Part shown: one piece after another, positions 19,098 to 29,079 of the stretch
How the letters are laid out: each line of letters starts with the position of its first letter
Position numbering within the stretch: position 1 is the stretch's first letter
Assembly (NCBI RefSeq): GCF_002002725.1
Contig: NZ_MUNW01000032.1
Span: 62,001 to 126,000, forward strand
DNA length: 64,000 nucleotides
Direction of reading: 5' to 3'
Origin: Sinorhizobium sp. A49
Lineage (GTDB): Bacteria > Pseudomonadota > Alphaproteobacteria > Rhizobiales > Rhizobiaceae
Notes under the pieces: generated by a model
The model's database searches: none
Told to the model about the DNA's origin: nothing
What the model saw: only the letters and a program-made list of their open reading frames with translations
Program-made: the position numbers and the translations under genes

Positions 19098-20219
19098 TCA
19101 CCCGATCCTTGCGATGGATGCTTCTGCCGGATGGGCGAAGCCCTCCTGGCGACGCGGTTGCGCCTTGCGGACCAGACGATGATCGAGATCACGGCTGACA
19201 AGCCGTTCGACGGCAGCTGCCGCGTCGGCGAGGACGACCTTGTAGCCACCGACCGAGCGGGCAAAGTAGTTGTAGATGATAACCGCGGGGATTGCGGCAA
19301 CGAGGCCGATTGCGGTCGCCAGCAGCGCTTCGGCAATGCCGGGGGCAACGATCGCCAGATTGGTCGTCTGTGCTTTGCTGATGCCGATGAAGGAGTTCAT
19401 GATGCCCCAGACGGTTCCGAACAGACCGATGAACGGACCGACGGATCCGATCGAGGCAAGAATGCCCGTGCCGCTGGTCATGCGCTTGCCGGCGCGAACC
19501 TCGATGCGCGTCAGCAGCGATGCGACGCGTTCCTTGAGACCTGCCGCCGGCGCGTGATCGAGCACAGCCTCAGAACGCACCATCTCGTCGATCGCAGCGG
19601 CAACCATTTCCGCGGCAGGACCCGACCTGCCATCGAATGTGGACTTAAGCTCAGCCAATCCGTTTGCAGCCGAGAGTTGACGGACAGCACGGGCAAGGCG
19701 TGCCTTTGCGGTAAAGAGTTCGAACGTCTTGACGACGAATATTGCCCAGGTGATCACCGAGGCAAGCGCAAGTCCGATCATCACGGCCTTCACCACCATG
19801 TCGGCAGCAAGGAACATGCCCATCGGCGAGAGATCATGCGGCAGAATCGGGTTGGCGGCGACTTCCGACAGCGCTCCGACTGCCGGGGTATCAACCGATA
19901 CGGGCGGGGTTTGTTCGCCGGTATCCGCTCCGGTCACAGCAATTCCGTTCTCCGTCGGCTGCGTTCCGGCAGCCGGTTGAGCGACCCCGGGCTGCGACGT
20001 TACTGCCCCAGAAGCCACGGGCTGCTCGCCTTGGGTCGCAGCACCTGCGTTGCTCGGTGCCGTTGCCGCCGGTTCGGCGCTCTGAACCTGACCGGTGGTC
20101 GGGGTTGTTGTCTCGATTGAGGTGGCCTGAGCCAAAACGACCGTTGAGGAAACACTGCAAGCCAGCACCAATGTCGCTGCCGCCAAAAAACTCAGCTTCG
20201 ATCGGGTTCGGTTGGGCAT
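19098..20219 (-). CDS. exbB: TonB-system proton-channel subunit ExbB, long N-terminal form
   Basis: 373 residues. A signal-like segment (FLAAATLVLACSVSSTVVLA, about 11-30) is followed by ~100 residues rich in Thr, Ala, Gln and Pro, then three membrane segments beginning near residues 142-165 and the MotA/TolQ/ExbB core (IGSVGPFIGLFGTVWGIMNSF). The extra periplasmic N-terminus marks the long ExbB type common in alphaproteobacteria. It is first in the exbB-exbD pair. The 181 bases upstream contain no obvious Irr or RirA box that I can recognise, so iron control is unproven. Confidence 0.92.
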   Translation of the reverse strand: MPNRTRSKLSFLAAATLVLACSVSSTVVLAQATSIETTTPTTGQVQSAEPAATAPSNAGAATQGEQPVASGAVTSQPGVAQPAAGTQPTENGIAVTGADTGEQTPPVSVDTPAVGALSEVAANPILPHDLSPMGMFLAADMVVKAVMIGLALASVITWAIFVVKTFELFTAKARLARAVRQLSAANGLAELKSTFDGRSGPAAEMVAAAIDEMVRSEAVLDHAPAAGLKERVASLLTRIEVRAGKRMTSGTGILASIGSVGPFIGLFGTVWGIMNSFIGISKAQTTNLAIVAPGIAEALLATAIGLVAAIPAVIIYNYFARSVGGYKVVLADAAAAVERLVSRDLDHRLVRKAQPRRQEGFAHPAEASIARIG

Positions 20220-20400
20220 CTTGTTCCTCGCGTACTGGTCCGTTTCGCCATCACAAAATCACTGGCAGCCGAAATTCGAGCCACCTCAACGTGCATTGGG
20301 CGCTCTTTACGACAAACTATGACCGAAACACAAGGATTTGTGGAGTATATAAATCAAGAATAATTTCACGCCCGCATTTGAGCCCGCCCAGCCTCAAGAT

Positions 20401-22881
20401 CTAGAAGAGTGGAGGATCATCGTCGAAGTCGCCGCGTCGCCAGTCATAGGCGCGATGACGCTCCCAGGGGCGCTGCAGGGACGTAAAAGACGTCTTGAAA
20501 CGCATATTCGAAGGCTGGCCGACGAGGGTCGATGCCGCGAAAATCTCGACCGCACCTGCCAATCGCAGCAGGCGCCCACTGAGAATCCGCGCCTGACCGG
20601 ATGAACAGGTCCGCTCGTTGAAGCTTCCAGGCACGATCAACAGATCGGCTTGATCGCACAGCACCTCAAACAGGTTGGGATTTTCGATGAGAGCGACCGT
20701 CCATCCGGCATCGCTGTGGGCGACGCACCATTGTTTCTCGCGGCATGAAAAGACATTGGGCGAAGCTTTGCTGAGCGTGGCGTTGATATCCTTGCGGATG
20801 GCGGTGGCTGCCGCTGGATCGAACACGCGCGGCGTTGCCTTGCCGGATTGGCGTTTGGCTTCGGGATAGAGGCCCTCGGCTACCGCCCCAAGCGCGGGCA
20901 TTGGAGCGACGTGGCTCTCGACCGCCAATGCGCGCTGCCATTGTGAAAAGAGGAAATCCGAGGGCCGATCCCGGTTCGTCGCAATAGCGGCGTCAGTGAC
21001 CAATCCAACGAGACGCCCGTCCTCCGACACCACAACCGCCGGCAGCTGCCTGTCCTCGACGACGAGACAGATCAAACCGACGAGCAACACGACGCCGCCC
21101 AGAGCCGCAAGCCAGGTCCGCAACACGCACAGGATGATGCCGCCAAAGGCAATGAGCAGGAACGCCAACGGCCCGACGCGGCCAGTCAGGAATTCGCCGT
21201 CGAGCGACGTCACGAAGCGGGCGATCACCAGCATGCCGTCGAGCCCCCATGCCATCACGGCAAGCGGATACTGTTCGAGACCAAAGGGCATCAGCAACAT
21301 GGCGAACAGGCCGAACGGCATGATGACAATGCTGATCAGTGGCGCTGCAAGGACGTTGGCGAGCAGGCCGTAGGCCGGCAGGCGCTGGAAATAGGCGGCG
21401 GAGTAGACGGACGTCGCAAGGCCGCCGATCAGCGAGGTCGCAAGCACGCCGATGACAAAGCCCATGACGAGCCGCCTGCCCCACCAGCGTCCGGCGGCTG
21501 CCAGCTCATCTGCTTGAGCACGCTCGCGCCAGCGTGCGTAACCGGCAACCAACGCCAGCGTTGCGGCGAAGGACATCTGGAAGCCCGGCCCCGCAACGGC
21601 AGATGGCGTGATCACGATGATGACGATTGCAGCCAGCGCGATGTTTCGCAGGCTGATCGACATACGATCGAAGAACACCGCCACCAGCATGATCGAGATC
21701 ATGATCCACGCCCGCACGGCGGAAACAGCGCCGCCGGAAATCAGGATGTAAAGAAAGACCATGGCCAGCGCACCGGCAGCGGCAATCTTCTTGATCGCCA
21801 CCCGCTGCGCCAATCCGGGAACCGCGCTCAGGATCGTTCGAGCTCCGATCAAGAAGGTTCCCGCGGCGAGCACCATGTTGAGACCGGAGATAGCCAGTAC
21901 GTGTGCGAGCCCCGCCTGCCGCAGCATCTCGACGGTGTCACGACCGATCGCTCTCTCCTCGGCTGTCACCAGGGCAGCCGCGAGCGCACCGGTGTCGCCG
22001 CCGATCACCCCGCGGATCCGCTCGCCGACCGTCGCGCGCATCGCGGCCAGACCTTCTGCCATTTGCGCCCAAAGCGAGCGGTCGCCCGTCGCGGCGCTAT
22101 CGACCGCAGGGCTATGCGGCGCACCGTAGAAATAGCCGACGGCACCAATCTGCCTGAAGTATGCGTCAAATGCGAAATCGTTGAGGCCCGGTAGCGCCGG
22201 GCCGGAAGGTGGAGAAAGGCGTGCCCTGCCTTCGATCGTGGCTCCGATCGCCAACGGTGTGTGCGGGCTACGTGACAGTACCATGACCTTGAGCGGTGCC
22301 CGCCGCAGCGTCGGCTTGGTGGTTTGCTCGATTAGAATGCTGTAGCGCCAATGCTCACGATCATTCTTCTCGCGCGAAAACACTTTCCCGCGCAGATTGG
22401 TCGTTACCGGGCCATCGAGCACGACCGTATCGAGACGCGCCGTTTCGACCGCGACAAGCACCATGCCCGCGCTGAACAATCCAGCGGCGATCATCAGCGG
22501 GCGAATGGCGCGCACGGCCCCGTTGCACGACAAGGCGGCTATTCCGAAAACGCAAGGCAGCAGTGCAAGTTTGACAAGTCCGAGGTCGTAAGGCAGCGTA
22601 AGCCATGTCAGAACGCCGGCGGCAAGCAGCACCGGAACCAGCACCAATCCGTGGCCGAACGCAGCCTCTTCCTCGATGGCACTGCGCCAGGACGAAGCAA
22701 TGGCAGGCGGTCGTAGTCGCGTACGCGCAGCCACTGCCACAGACTTCAAGAAGCGAAAGACGAGCTTGGCGCGCCTGTTCGCAGGCGTTGCAGGCGCACC
22801 GTCAGCCAAAACCGACGCGGGTAACGCTGGAGCGACGTGCATTCCATCCTGCATCGAAGTCCGGACTTCGATCTCGCTCAT
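20401..22881 (-). CDS. comEC: ComEC/Rec2-family membrane protein with degenerate C-terminal domain
   Basis: 826 residues from MSEIEVRTS (22881); an upstream start at 22929 is less likely. Order: N-terminal membrane helices, a DUF4131-type soluble domain, then the Competence domain with the landmark GLAHVLAISGLNMVLAAGTF and about eight further membrane helices. ComEC is the DNA-uptake channel of natural transformation. The C-terminal region (about 620 to the end) sits where ComEC has a metallo-beta-lactamase domain but I see no HxHxDH motif, so nuclease activity is probably absent. No other competence gene is nearby. It diverges from gltA. Confidence 0.85.
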   Translation of the reverse strand: MSEIEVRTSMQDGMHVAPALPASVLADGAPATPANRRAKLVFRFLKSVAVAARTRLRPPAIASSWRSAIEEEAAFGHGLVLVPVLLAAGVLTWLTLPYDLGLVKLALLPCVFGIAALSCNGAVRAIRPLMIAAGLFSAGMVLVAVETARLDTVVLDGPVTTNLRGKVFSREKNDREHWRYSILIEQTTKPTLRRAPLKVMVLSRSPHTPLAIGATIEGRARLSPPSGPALPGLNDFAFDAYFRQIGAVGYFYGAPHSPAVDSAATGDRSLWAQMAEGLAAMRATVGERIRGVIGGDTGALAAALVTAEERAIGRDTVEMLRQAGLAHVLAISGLNMVLAAGTFLIGARTILSAVPGLAQRVAIKKIAAAGALAMVFLYILISGGAVSAVRAWIMISIMLVAVFFDRMSISLRNIALAAIVIIVITPSAVAGPGFQMSFAATLALVAGYARWRERAQADELAAAGRWWGRRLVMGFVIGVLATSLIGGLATSVYSAAYFQRLPAYGLLANVLAAPLISIVIMPFGLFAMLLMPFGLEQYPLAVMAWGLDGMLVIARFVTSLDGEFLTGRVGPLAFLLIAFGGIILCVLRTWLAALGGVVLLVGLICLVVEDRQLPAVVVSEDGRLVGLVTDAAIATNRDRPSDFLFSQWQRALAVESHVAPMPALGAVAEGLYPEAKRQSGKATPRVFDPAAATAIRKDINATLSKASPNVFSCREKQWCVAHSDAGWTVALIENPNLFEVLCDQADLLIVPGSFNERTCSSGQARILSGRLLRLAGAVEIFAASTLVGQPSNMRFKTSFTSLQRPWERHRAYDWRRGDFDDDPPLF

Positions 22882-23197
22882 CGTACGGCACTTCCCCCCG
22901 AAGACACTCGACGTGGATGATGCAACCAACGCACCAGATCCGCAACCTGCACGCTATCTGCCGAAAAAAGCGGCAAACCTATATGGAATGGTCCCCCACC
23001 ATTGCTCTGACCGCCATTGATCCCGTTGGACATATTGCCCTAACGTGCGATTATTGCGTCGCCATATGCACATTTTCGCATCGCACAATTTGCCTTTCGT
23101 ACAGCTTGGCAGCCGAAAATAAATCATATAGCAACTTCGCAACGTTCATTTTCGTGGCATATCTCTGTGCCACGTTGCCATAAGACGGAGGGTCCCC
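22882..23197. other. 316-base divergent promoter region of comEC and gltA
   Basis: No gene is seen. It should hold both promoters. The gltA leader contains a hairpin at 23153-23174 and a good ribosome site (CGGAGGG, near 23186-23192). The remainder is unassigned. Confidence 0.55.
23153..23174 (+). promoter_or_regulatory. hairpin in the gltA leader
   Basis: CGTGGCA (23153-23159) pairs with TGCCACG (23168-23174) across an 8-base loop. It ends 23 bases before the gltA ATG, so it would sit in the 5' untranslated region just ahead of the ribosome site. A role is not known. Confidence 0.4.
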
Positions 23198-24487
23198 ATG
23201 ACAGAAAAAAGCGCGGTCGTAACACTCGATGGAAAGTCGGCGGAGCTACCAGTGCGATCGGGGTCCATCGGTCCTGATGTGGTCGATATCGGTTCGCTCT
23301 ACAAGCAGACCAAGATGTTCACCTACGATCCGGGCTTTACCTCGACGGCGTCGTGCGAATCCAAGATCACCTATATCGACGGCGATGAAGGCGTGCTCCT
23401 GCATCGCGGTTACCCGATCGAGCAGCTCGCCGAACATGGCGACTTCCTGGAAGTCTGCTACCTCCTGCTTTACGGCGAACTGCCGACGAAGGCGCAGAAG
23501 GCCGATTTCGACTACCGCGTTACGCACCACACCATGGTGCACGAACAGATGTCGCGCTTTTTCACCGGCTTCCGCCGCGACGCCCACCCGATGGCCGTCA
23601 TGTGCGGCTGCGTCGGCGCTCTCTCTGCCTTCTATCACGACTCGACCGACATCACCGATCCGCACCAGCGCATGGTCGCCTCGCTGCGCATGATCGCAAA
23701 GATGCCGACGATCGCCGCGATGGCCTACAAGTACCATATCGGCCAACCCTTCGTTTACCCGAAGAACGATCTCGACTACGCCTCGAACTTCCTGCGCATG
23801 TGCTTTGCCGTGCCTTGCGAGGAATACGTCGTGAACCCGGTGCTGTCGCGCGCCATGGATCGCATCTTCATCCTGCATGCCGACCACGAGCAGAATGCTT
23901 CGACCTCGACGGTGCGCCTTGCCGGTTCGTCCGGTGCCAATCCGTTTGCCTGCATCGCCGCCGGCATCGCCTGCCTCTGGGGCCCTGCTCACGGCGGCGC
24001 CAACGAGGCTGCGCTCAACATGCTGGCCGAAATCGGCTCGGTTGACCGTATTCCGGAATTCATCGCCAAGGCCAAGGACAAGAACGACCCGTTCCGTCTG
24101 ATGGGCTTCGGCCACCGCGTCTACAAGAACTACGATCCGCGCGCCAAGATCATGCAGAAGACCACGCATGAAGTGCTCGCAGAACTCGGCCACAAGGACG
24201 ATCCGCTTCTCGAAGTGGCGATGGAACTCGAGCGTATCGCACTGACCGACGAGTATTTCATCGAGAAGAAGCTCTACCCGAACATCGACTTCTACTCCGG
24301 CATCACGCTGAAGGCGCTGGGCTTCCCCACCACCATGTTCACCGTACTGTTCGCGCTCGCGCGCACCGTCGGCTGGATCGCCCAGTGGAACGAAATGATC
24401 GAAGATCCGGAACAGCGCATCGGCCGCCCGCGCCAGCTCTATGTCGGCGCTCCGCAGCGCGACTACGTGCCGGTTTCCAAGCGCTAA
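23198..24487 (+). CDS. gltA: citrate synthase
   Basis: 429 residues, type II (hexameric, Gram-negative) citrate synthase condensing acetyl-CoA and oxaloacetate, the entry step of the TCA cycle. Catalytic segments are present: [29 protein letters not shown] and [16 protein letters not shown]. The ATG is preceded by CGGAGGG. It is transcribed alone and closed by a very strong terminator. In rhizobia this enzyme is needed for nitrogen-fixing symbiosis (family knowledge). Confidence 0.98.
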   Translation: MTEKSAVVTLDGKSAELPVRSGSIGPDVVDIGSLYKQTKMFTYDPGFTSTASCESKITYIDGDEGVLLHRGYPIEQLAEHGDFLEVCYLLLYGELPTKAQKADFDYRVTHHTMVHEQMSRFFTGFRRDAHPMAVMCGCVGALSAFYHDSTDITDPHQRMVASLRMIAKMPTIAAMAYKYHIGQPFVYPKNDLDYASNFLRMCFAVPCEEYVVNPVLSRAMDRIFILHADHEQNASTSTVRLAGSSGANPFACIAAGIACLWGPAHGGANEAALNMLAEIGSVDRIPEFIAKAKDKNDPFRLMGFGHRVYKNYDPRAKIMQKTTHEVLAELGHKDDPLLEVAMELERIALTDEYFIEKKLYPNIDFYSGITLKALGFPTTMFTVLFALARTVGWIAQWNEMIEDPEQRIGRPRQLYVGAPQRDYVPVSKR

Positions 24488-24542
24488 GCTGCAATCGGGA
24501 AATAACAAAAGCCCGGTCAGAAATGGCCGGACTTACACATTG

Positions 24543-24580
24543 AGAGGCCGGAACATCGTTATGATGTTCCGGCCTCTTTT
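24543..24580 (+). terminator. strong terminator of gltA
   Basis: A perfect 15-base stem, AGAGGCCGGAACATC (24543-24557) with its complement at 24563-24577, has a 5-base loop and is followed by TTT. It separates gltA from the convergent lpxB. Confidence 0.93.
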
Positions 24581-24629
24581 GTAATTGGGGTGTTTGAAAC
24601 GCCACAATTGCGATGCGAAGGCGGTGGCC

Positions 24630-25808
24630 CTAACGACCTGTCTTATTCTGCAGATAGGACAAAACGATCTCGGCGCCGAGTTCGCCGGGCGGCCGGCGTG
24701 TCGCCATGCGCTCTTGTACGAGCGCGTAGCCATCCAGCATCGATGCGCGCTGGACGGTCGGGGCGGACAGCCGCTCGACCCAGCGGGTCAGAGCACCGGG
24801 GCGAATGCTCTGGTTGAAATACTCCGGCACGATCGGGAAATCGGCGATCAGATTGGGGAGCGCCCCGCTCCAGATGCGGATACGGCTATGCAGCAACCGC
24901 ACGAGCCAGTCGGCATCATAGGTAGAGACGACGGGAACACCGGCAAGCGCGAGTTCCAGAATGACTGTTCCGGACGCGGCGATCGCAGCGTCCGCCTTGT
25001 CAAAGGCCGCCCATTTTTCGGCAGCACCGACAGATATCTCGGGCTGAACCTTCCAACCGGCCGTGATCTCGCGCACCAGGTTTTCCTGGCGAGGAACCGT
25101 TGGCAACAGGAAACGGATGCCCGGATGCCGGGCCGCGAGTTCTCCCACCATCTGCCCGAAAATCGGCAGCAGTCGCCCGATCTCGCTCGACCGAGAGCCC
25201 GGCAGAAGCAGGCAGGTCGAAACAGAGCTCCCGTTCGCCTCGCGCAATTTCTCACGTCGGCTGGCGCGAACGGCGAGCACATTCGCGTCCGAGGCCAGAC
25301 GATGGCCGATATAGGTCGTCGGCGGCCCCTCGAGCTTGCGCATGATCTCGGGTTCGAACGGCAGAACTGCCAACACGTGGTCGACATAGCCGCGCATGCG
25401 CGGCGCACGCTCCGGCTTCCACGCCCATACGCTCGGGCAGACATAGTTGATGACGGGCAGACCCGGAAGTGCCGCGCGGACCCGGCGCGCGACACGATGG
25501 GTGAAATCCGGACTATCGATGATCAACAGCGCATCTGGGCGCGCTGCGATAATCGCATTTGCGGTCTGTCGGATGCGCAGAATCAATTTCGGCAGACGCG
25601 CCAGCACCTGCGAAAAGCCCATGATCGACAGTTCGGAATAGTCGAACAACGATTTCAGACCTTCGCTCTCCAGGCCGTCACCGCCGACGCCGACCAACTC
25701 GACATCCCGGCCGCACTGGATGCGCAGTGCCCGGACCAGATCTGTACCAAGCAGATCACCCGATACCTCGCCGGCAATCACTGCCAGTTTATAGCTCTGT
25801 CCGCTCAT
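24630..25808 (-). CDS. lpxB: lipid-A-disaccharide synthase
   Basis: 392 residues, GT19 glycosyltransferase joining UDP-2,3-diacylglucosamine and lipid X to make the lipid A disaccharide at the inner face of the cytoplasmic membrane. Landmarks: KLAVIAGEVSGDLLG at the N-terminus, NYVCPSVWAWKPERAPRM, and LLPGSRSSEIGRLLP. Its start overlaps the lpxI stop by four bases (ATGA), so translation is coupled. It is the last gene of the long rpsB-lpx cluster. Confidence 0.96.
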   Translation of the reverse strand: MSGQSYKLAVIAGEVSGDLLGTDLVRALRIQCGRDVELVGVGGDGLESEGLKSLFDYSELSIMGFSQVLARLPKLILRIRQTANAIIAARPDALLIIDSPDFTHRVARRVRAALPGLPVINYVCPSVWAWKPERAPRMRGYVDHVLAVLPFEPEIMRKLEGPPTTYIGHRLASDANVLAVRASRREKLREANGSSVSTCLLLPGSRSSEIGRLLPIFGQMVGELAARHPGIRFLLPTVPRQENLVREITAGWKVQPEISVGAAEKWAAFDKADAAIAASGTVILELALAGVPVVSTYDADWLVRLLHSRIRIWSGALPNLIADFPIVPEYFNQSIRPGALTRWVERLSAPTVQRASMLDGYALVQERMATRRPPGELGAEIVLSYLQNKTGR

Positions 25809-26695
25809 GCCCTTCCCCGGTAATCGCTGCGCTCGACGCCGATGACAAACAGCCCTGCCCGGTTGGCGGCCTCGATCACCTCGGCGCGCTCGAGCACCAG
25901 GGCGCGCCCGGCTTCGACGGCAATTCCGGCAAGCCCAGCAGCAACCGCGCCGGCGACGGTCGATGGTCCGATCGACGGCAGATCAGCGCGCAAATCCTGT
26001 TCCGGCTTGCACAGCTTGACCAGCACTCCTCGGCGGCGCGCCGAGACGCGTCCTTCCGCCTTGAGTGTCGCCACGCGCTCAAGCATAGCATCGGTGCCTT
26101 CAGCCCCCTCCAGCGCAACCACGCGGCCACCCACGGCGATTGCGCCCTGCCCCACATCAAGAGCACCGAGCGCGTTGGCGGCAGCGATACCAGCCGCAAC
26201 ATCGCGTCGATCATCGCTTGATGGCGCAAGGGCGCCTATAGGTCCTGGATCTGCCAGTAGGTTTGGAACAACCTCATGCACGCCGATCACATGCGCACCG
26301 CTTGCTTCGATGAGTTGCATCGCCATGCGCAAGACCGCGTCATCCCCCCCGGATACCAGCGTCCTCAACACACTTGGCACCTTGGCAAGCGTTTTCAGCG
26401 TTGGGCGAATATCGCGCCATTCCGGCCGCCGGCGAACCCAGCCCGAAAGCACGACCCGATCGATGCCTTCATCTCTAAATGTGCGGCTGATTGCGGAGAA
26501 ATCACCAATAGCGAGAACGGAGTGGTCAAACTCAAGCCAATCACTCTCTTCTGCTTCGCGCGAGAGCGCAATGATAAAGGGATCTTCTCCACGCGCGCGA
26601 ACCGCCTCGGCCACGTGATGCGGTAACGCGCCGCCTCCGGCGATGATCGCGAGCCGGCCGCCTTTTGCCGCGCGGCTCGCCTTGGCCGACGTCAC
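25805..26695 (-). CDS. lpxI: UDP-2,3-diacylglucosamine diphosphatase LpxI
   Basis: 296 residues of the LpxI family (DUF1009), the alphaproteobacterial replacement for LpxH. It hydrolyses UDP-2,3-diacylglucosamine to lipid X and UMP. The N-terminal RLAIIAGGGALPHHVAEA and the C-terminal SIGPSTVAGAVAAGLAGIA are typical, with an acidic SSDDRRDVAAGI stretch between. It starts 3 bases after lpxA and overlaps lpxB by four, exactly where the pathway needs it, between LpxA/D and LpxB. Confidence 0.93.
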   Translation of the reverse strand: MTSAKASRAAKGGRLAIIAGGGALPHHVAEAVRARGEDPFIIALSREAEESDWLEFDHSVLAIGDFSAISRTFRDEGIDRVVLSGWVRRRPEWRDIRPTLKTLAKVPSVLRTLVSGGDDAVLRMAMQLIEASGAHVIGVHEVVPNLLADPGPIGALAPSSDDRRDVAAGIAAANALGALDVGQGAIAVGGRVVALEGAEGTDAMLERVATLKAEGRVSARRRGVLVKLCKPEQDLRADLPSIGPSTVAGAVAAGLAGIAVEAGRALVLERAEVIEAANRAGLFVIGVERSDYRGRA

Positions 26696-26697
26696 GC

Positions 26698-27513
26698 TCA
26701 GACCTTGCCGCGGCTTGGCGACGACAGTGCCCTGTCGCTCTCGGCTGCAATGAAATCGAGGATTTCGACAACCGGTGCACAGTCGGCATAATCAGCACGA
26801 ATGGCGGCTGCATTGGCGCGAACCGATTCCGGCCCTTCGAAGATCTGCTTGTAGGCCCGACGCACGACATGGATCGTTGCACGCTCGATGCCCGCGCGGG
26901 TCATGCCCACCACGTTGAGCCCGCTCAGAACACCGGGATTGCCGTTGAGCATACCGTAGGGAATGACGTCGTAGCTGACGGCCGAAAGACCGCCGATGAA
27001 CGCCTGCCGACCGATGCGCGTGAACTGATGCACAGCACAGCCGCCGCCGAGGATCGCTCGGTCCCCGATCGTGACATGGCCTGCCAGCAACACGTTGTTC
27101 GACATGATGATGTTGTTCCCAAGGCGGCAATCATGCGCCACGTGCGAATAGGCGAGGAACAGATTGTTGTTGCCGACGATCGTCGCACCGCCATATTCGA
27201 CGGTTCCCGCATTCATCGTCACACCTTCGCGGATCGTGCAGTTGTCGCCGATCTGCAAGATGGTGTCGACCGTGCTGTGATGCACGCTCTGCGAATCCCC
27301 ACCGATGACAGCATTCGGGAAGATCTTGGAGCCCTTGCCGATCGTCGTTCGGCCGTCCACGACGACGTGGCTCTTGAGTTCCATATCGTCACCAAGAACG
27401 ACTTTCGGCCCGATATAGCAAAACGGGCCGATTGTGACGTTTTCGCCGATCGTCGCCCCATCTTCGATGATCGAGGAAGGGTGGATCTTCGCTGTAGCTG
27501 CAATCATGTTCAA
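26698..27513 (-). CDS. lpxA: UDP-N-acetylglucosamine acyltransferase
   Basis: 271 residues. The left-handed beta-helix of hexapeptide repeats is obvious (for example [20 protein letters not shown]). The catalytic His lies in [13 protein letters not shown]. It adds a 3-hydroxyacyl chain from ACP to UDP-GlcNAc, the first step of lipid A synthesis. It overlaps the fabZ stop by four bases, coupling the enzyme that competes for the same hydroxyacyl-ACP pool. Confidence 0.97.
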   Translation of the reverse strand: MNMIAATAKIHPSSIIEDGATIGENVTIGPFCYIGPKVVLGDDMELKSHVVVDGRTTIGKGSKIFPNAVIGGDSQSVHHSTVDTILQIGDNCTIREGVTMNAGTVEYGGATIVGNNNLFLAYSHVAHDCRLGNNIIMSNNVLLAGHVTIGDRAILGGGCAVHQFTRIGRQAFIGGLSAVSYDVIPYGMLNGNPGVLSGLNVVGMTRAGIERATIHVVRRAYKQIFEGPESVRANAAAIRADYADCAPVVEILDFIAAESDRALSSPSRGKV

Positions 27514-27974
27514 GCGTCTTCCGTGCTGACTATCATCGCGCCGATATCAGCTTCCGCGACGAGTTGCCCGTCAACTTTTGCGTCACAATGAAACTTCCAG
27601 ATATTGCCGCGCTGCTTCTGCTTGACGACATGAAACTCGACACGATCGCCCGGAACGACCGGCTTGCGGAACCGCGCATTGTCGATGGTCATGAAGTAAA
27701 CGAGGTTGGTGCCCGAAGCGGTCTTGCGCGCGCAGATCGCGCCTGCCGTCTGCGCCATGCCTTCAATCAGCAATACGCCCGGCATGATCGGCTTCTCCGG
27801 GAAGTGGCCCGTGAAGTGCGGCTCATTTGCCGTGACATTCTTGATGCCAATCGCCGAATTGTCGCCGTCAATCTCGATGATCCGGTCGACGAGCAGGAAG
27901 GGGTAGCGATGCGGGAGAAGCTTCAGGATCTCCTGAATATCCGCCGTACCCAGAACCGTTGCCGCCTCACTCAT
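27510..27974 (-). CDS. fabZ: 3-hydroxyacyl-ACP dehydratase FabZ
   Basis: 154 residues from the ATG at 27974. Hotdog-fold dehydratase with [12 protein letters not shown] and the active-site segment [19 protein letters not shown] (catalytic His and Glu). It makes trans-2-enoyl-ACP in fatty-acid elongation in the cytoplasm. The start is inside the last codons of lpxD (8-base overlap); a much longer frame start at 28103 would lie deep within lpxD and is rejected. Confidence 0.96.
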   Translation of the reverse strand: MSEAATVLGTADIQEILKLLPHRYPFLLVDRIIEIDGDNSAIGIKNVTANEPHFTGHFPEKPIMPGVLLIEGMAQTAGAICARKTASGTNLVYFMTIDNARFRKPVVPGDRVEFHVVKQKQRGNIWKFHCDAKVDGQLVAEADIGAMIVSTEDA

Positions 27975-29031
27975 TCGTGCCACCCTTCTTTTTCTGTCTG
28001 TCACTTGCGCGCAACGCCATTTCGGCGACATCGCGCAGGAAATCGCGCATCGGACGCGCTGGAATACCGCCATAACGTTCGCCCGCAGGCACGTCGCTTG
28101 CAACGCCGCTCATCGCGGCAATCTGCACGCCGTCGCCCACAGTGATGTGGCCGTTGACGCCGCTGCCACCGCCGATCATCACGCCGTCACCAATTCTGGT
28201 GCTGCCGGCGATACCGACCTGGCTGACAATACCGCAATAGCGGCCGATGCGGACGTTGTGGCCCACCTGCACAAGGTTGTCGATCTTCGTGCCTTCGCCG
28301 ATGACAGTGTCGTCCATCGTGCCACGATCGATCGTCGTGTTCGCACCGATCTCGACATGGTCTTGGATGATCACACGCCCGACCTGGACGATCTTGATCA
28401 TTCCACCCTTGGGACCCGGCGCGTAGCCAAACCCGTCCTGGCCGATCCGGGCACCGGGATGGATGATGACGTTGTTGCCAACAAGAGCGCAAAGAACGCT
28501 GACGCCTGCCGCGATCGTGCAGTCGCGGCCAATACGAACGCCGGGGCCGATCACCGCGCCTGCAGCAATCCGGGTGCCGCTACCAATCTCCGCATCGGCT
28601 CCGACCACAGCCATCGGCTCGACCTCAACGCCCTCTTCCAGACGCGCGGACGGATCGACGAAGGCAGCCGGCGAGATGCCACCAAGGCTGGTATTGCGCG
28701 CAGGGCGCATCGCCACCTCGTGCAACAGCGTGCCAGCCAAGGCAAAGGCCGTATGCGGCCGTCCAGTCAGGAGGATGGGAATGTGAGGCGGTACGAGCGG
28801 AGCGATCGTCTTGTCGCAGATAATCGCAGAGGCTTGGCAGCTCTCCAGCTCGGCGCGGTACTTGCGCGAAAGCATATAGCAGATGTCGCCGGGCTTTGCC
28901 CGATAGACAGGTGCTACGGAATGGATAGCGCGATCTGCAACCGCGACATCCGACAGCTCCGCCCCAACTTGATTCGCGAGGTCACCCAAACGAATCCCTT
29001 TATGGGGCGGAAAAAACCAGTTCTGTTCCAT
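27967..29031 (-). CDS. lpxD: UDP-3-O-acylglucosamine N-acyltransferase
   Basis: 354 residues from the ATG at 29031, which has GGAG about 9 bases upstream; a GTG six bases earlier is possible. An N-terminal uridine-binding domain is followed by hexapeptide repeats ([17 protein letters not shown]) with the catalytic His in [15 protein letters not shown]. It adds the second hydroxyacyl chain in lipid A synthesis. It follows bamA by 48 bases and overlaps fabZ. Confidence 0.96.
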   Translation of the reverse strand: MEQNWFFPPHKGIRLGDLANQVGAELSDVAVADRAIHSVAPVYRAKPGDICYMLSRKYRAELESCQASAIICDKTIAPLVPPHIPILLTGRPHTAFALAGTLLHEVAMRPARNTSLGGISPAAFVDPSARLEEGVEVEPMAVVGADAEIGSGTRIAAGAVIGPGVRIGRDCTIAAGVSVLCALVGNNVIIHPGARIGQDGFGYAPGPKGGMIKIVQVGRVIIQDHVEIGANTTIDRGTMDDTVIGEGTKIDNLVQVGHNVRIGRYCGIVSQVGIAGSTRIGDGVMIGGGSGVNGHITVGDGVQIAAMSGVASDVPAGERYGGIPARPMRDFLRDVAEMALRASDRQKKKGGTNE

Positions 29032-29079
29032 GGACACTCCAGAACAATCAACTTTCGGCAGTTCTGGACTGCTTCTTTA

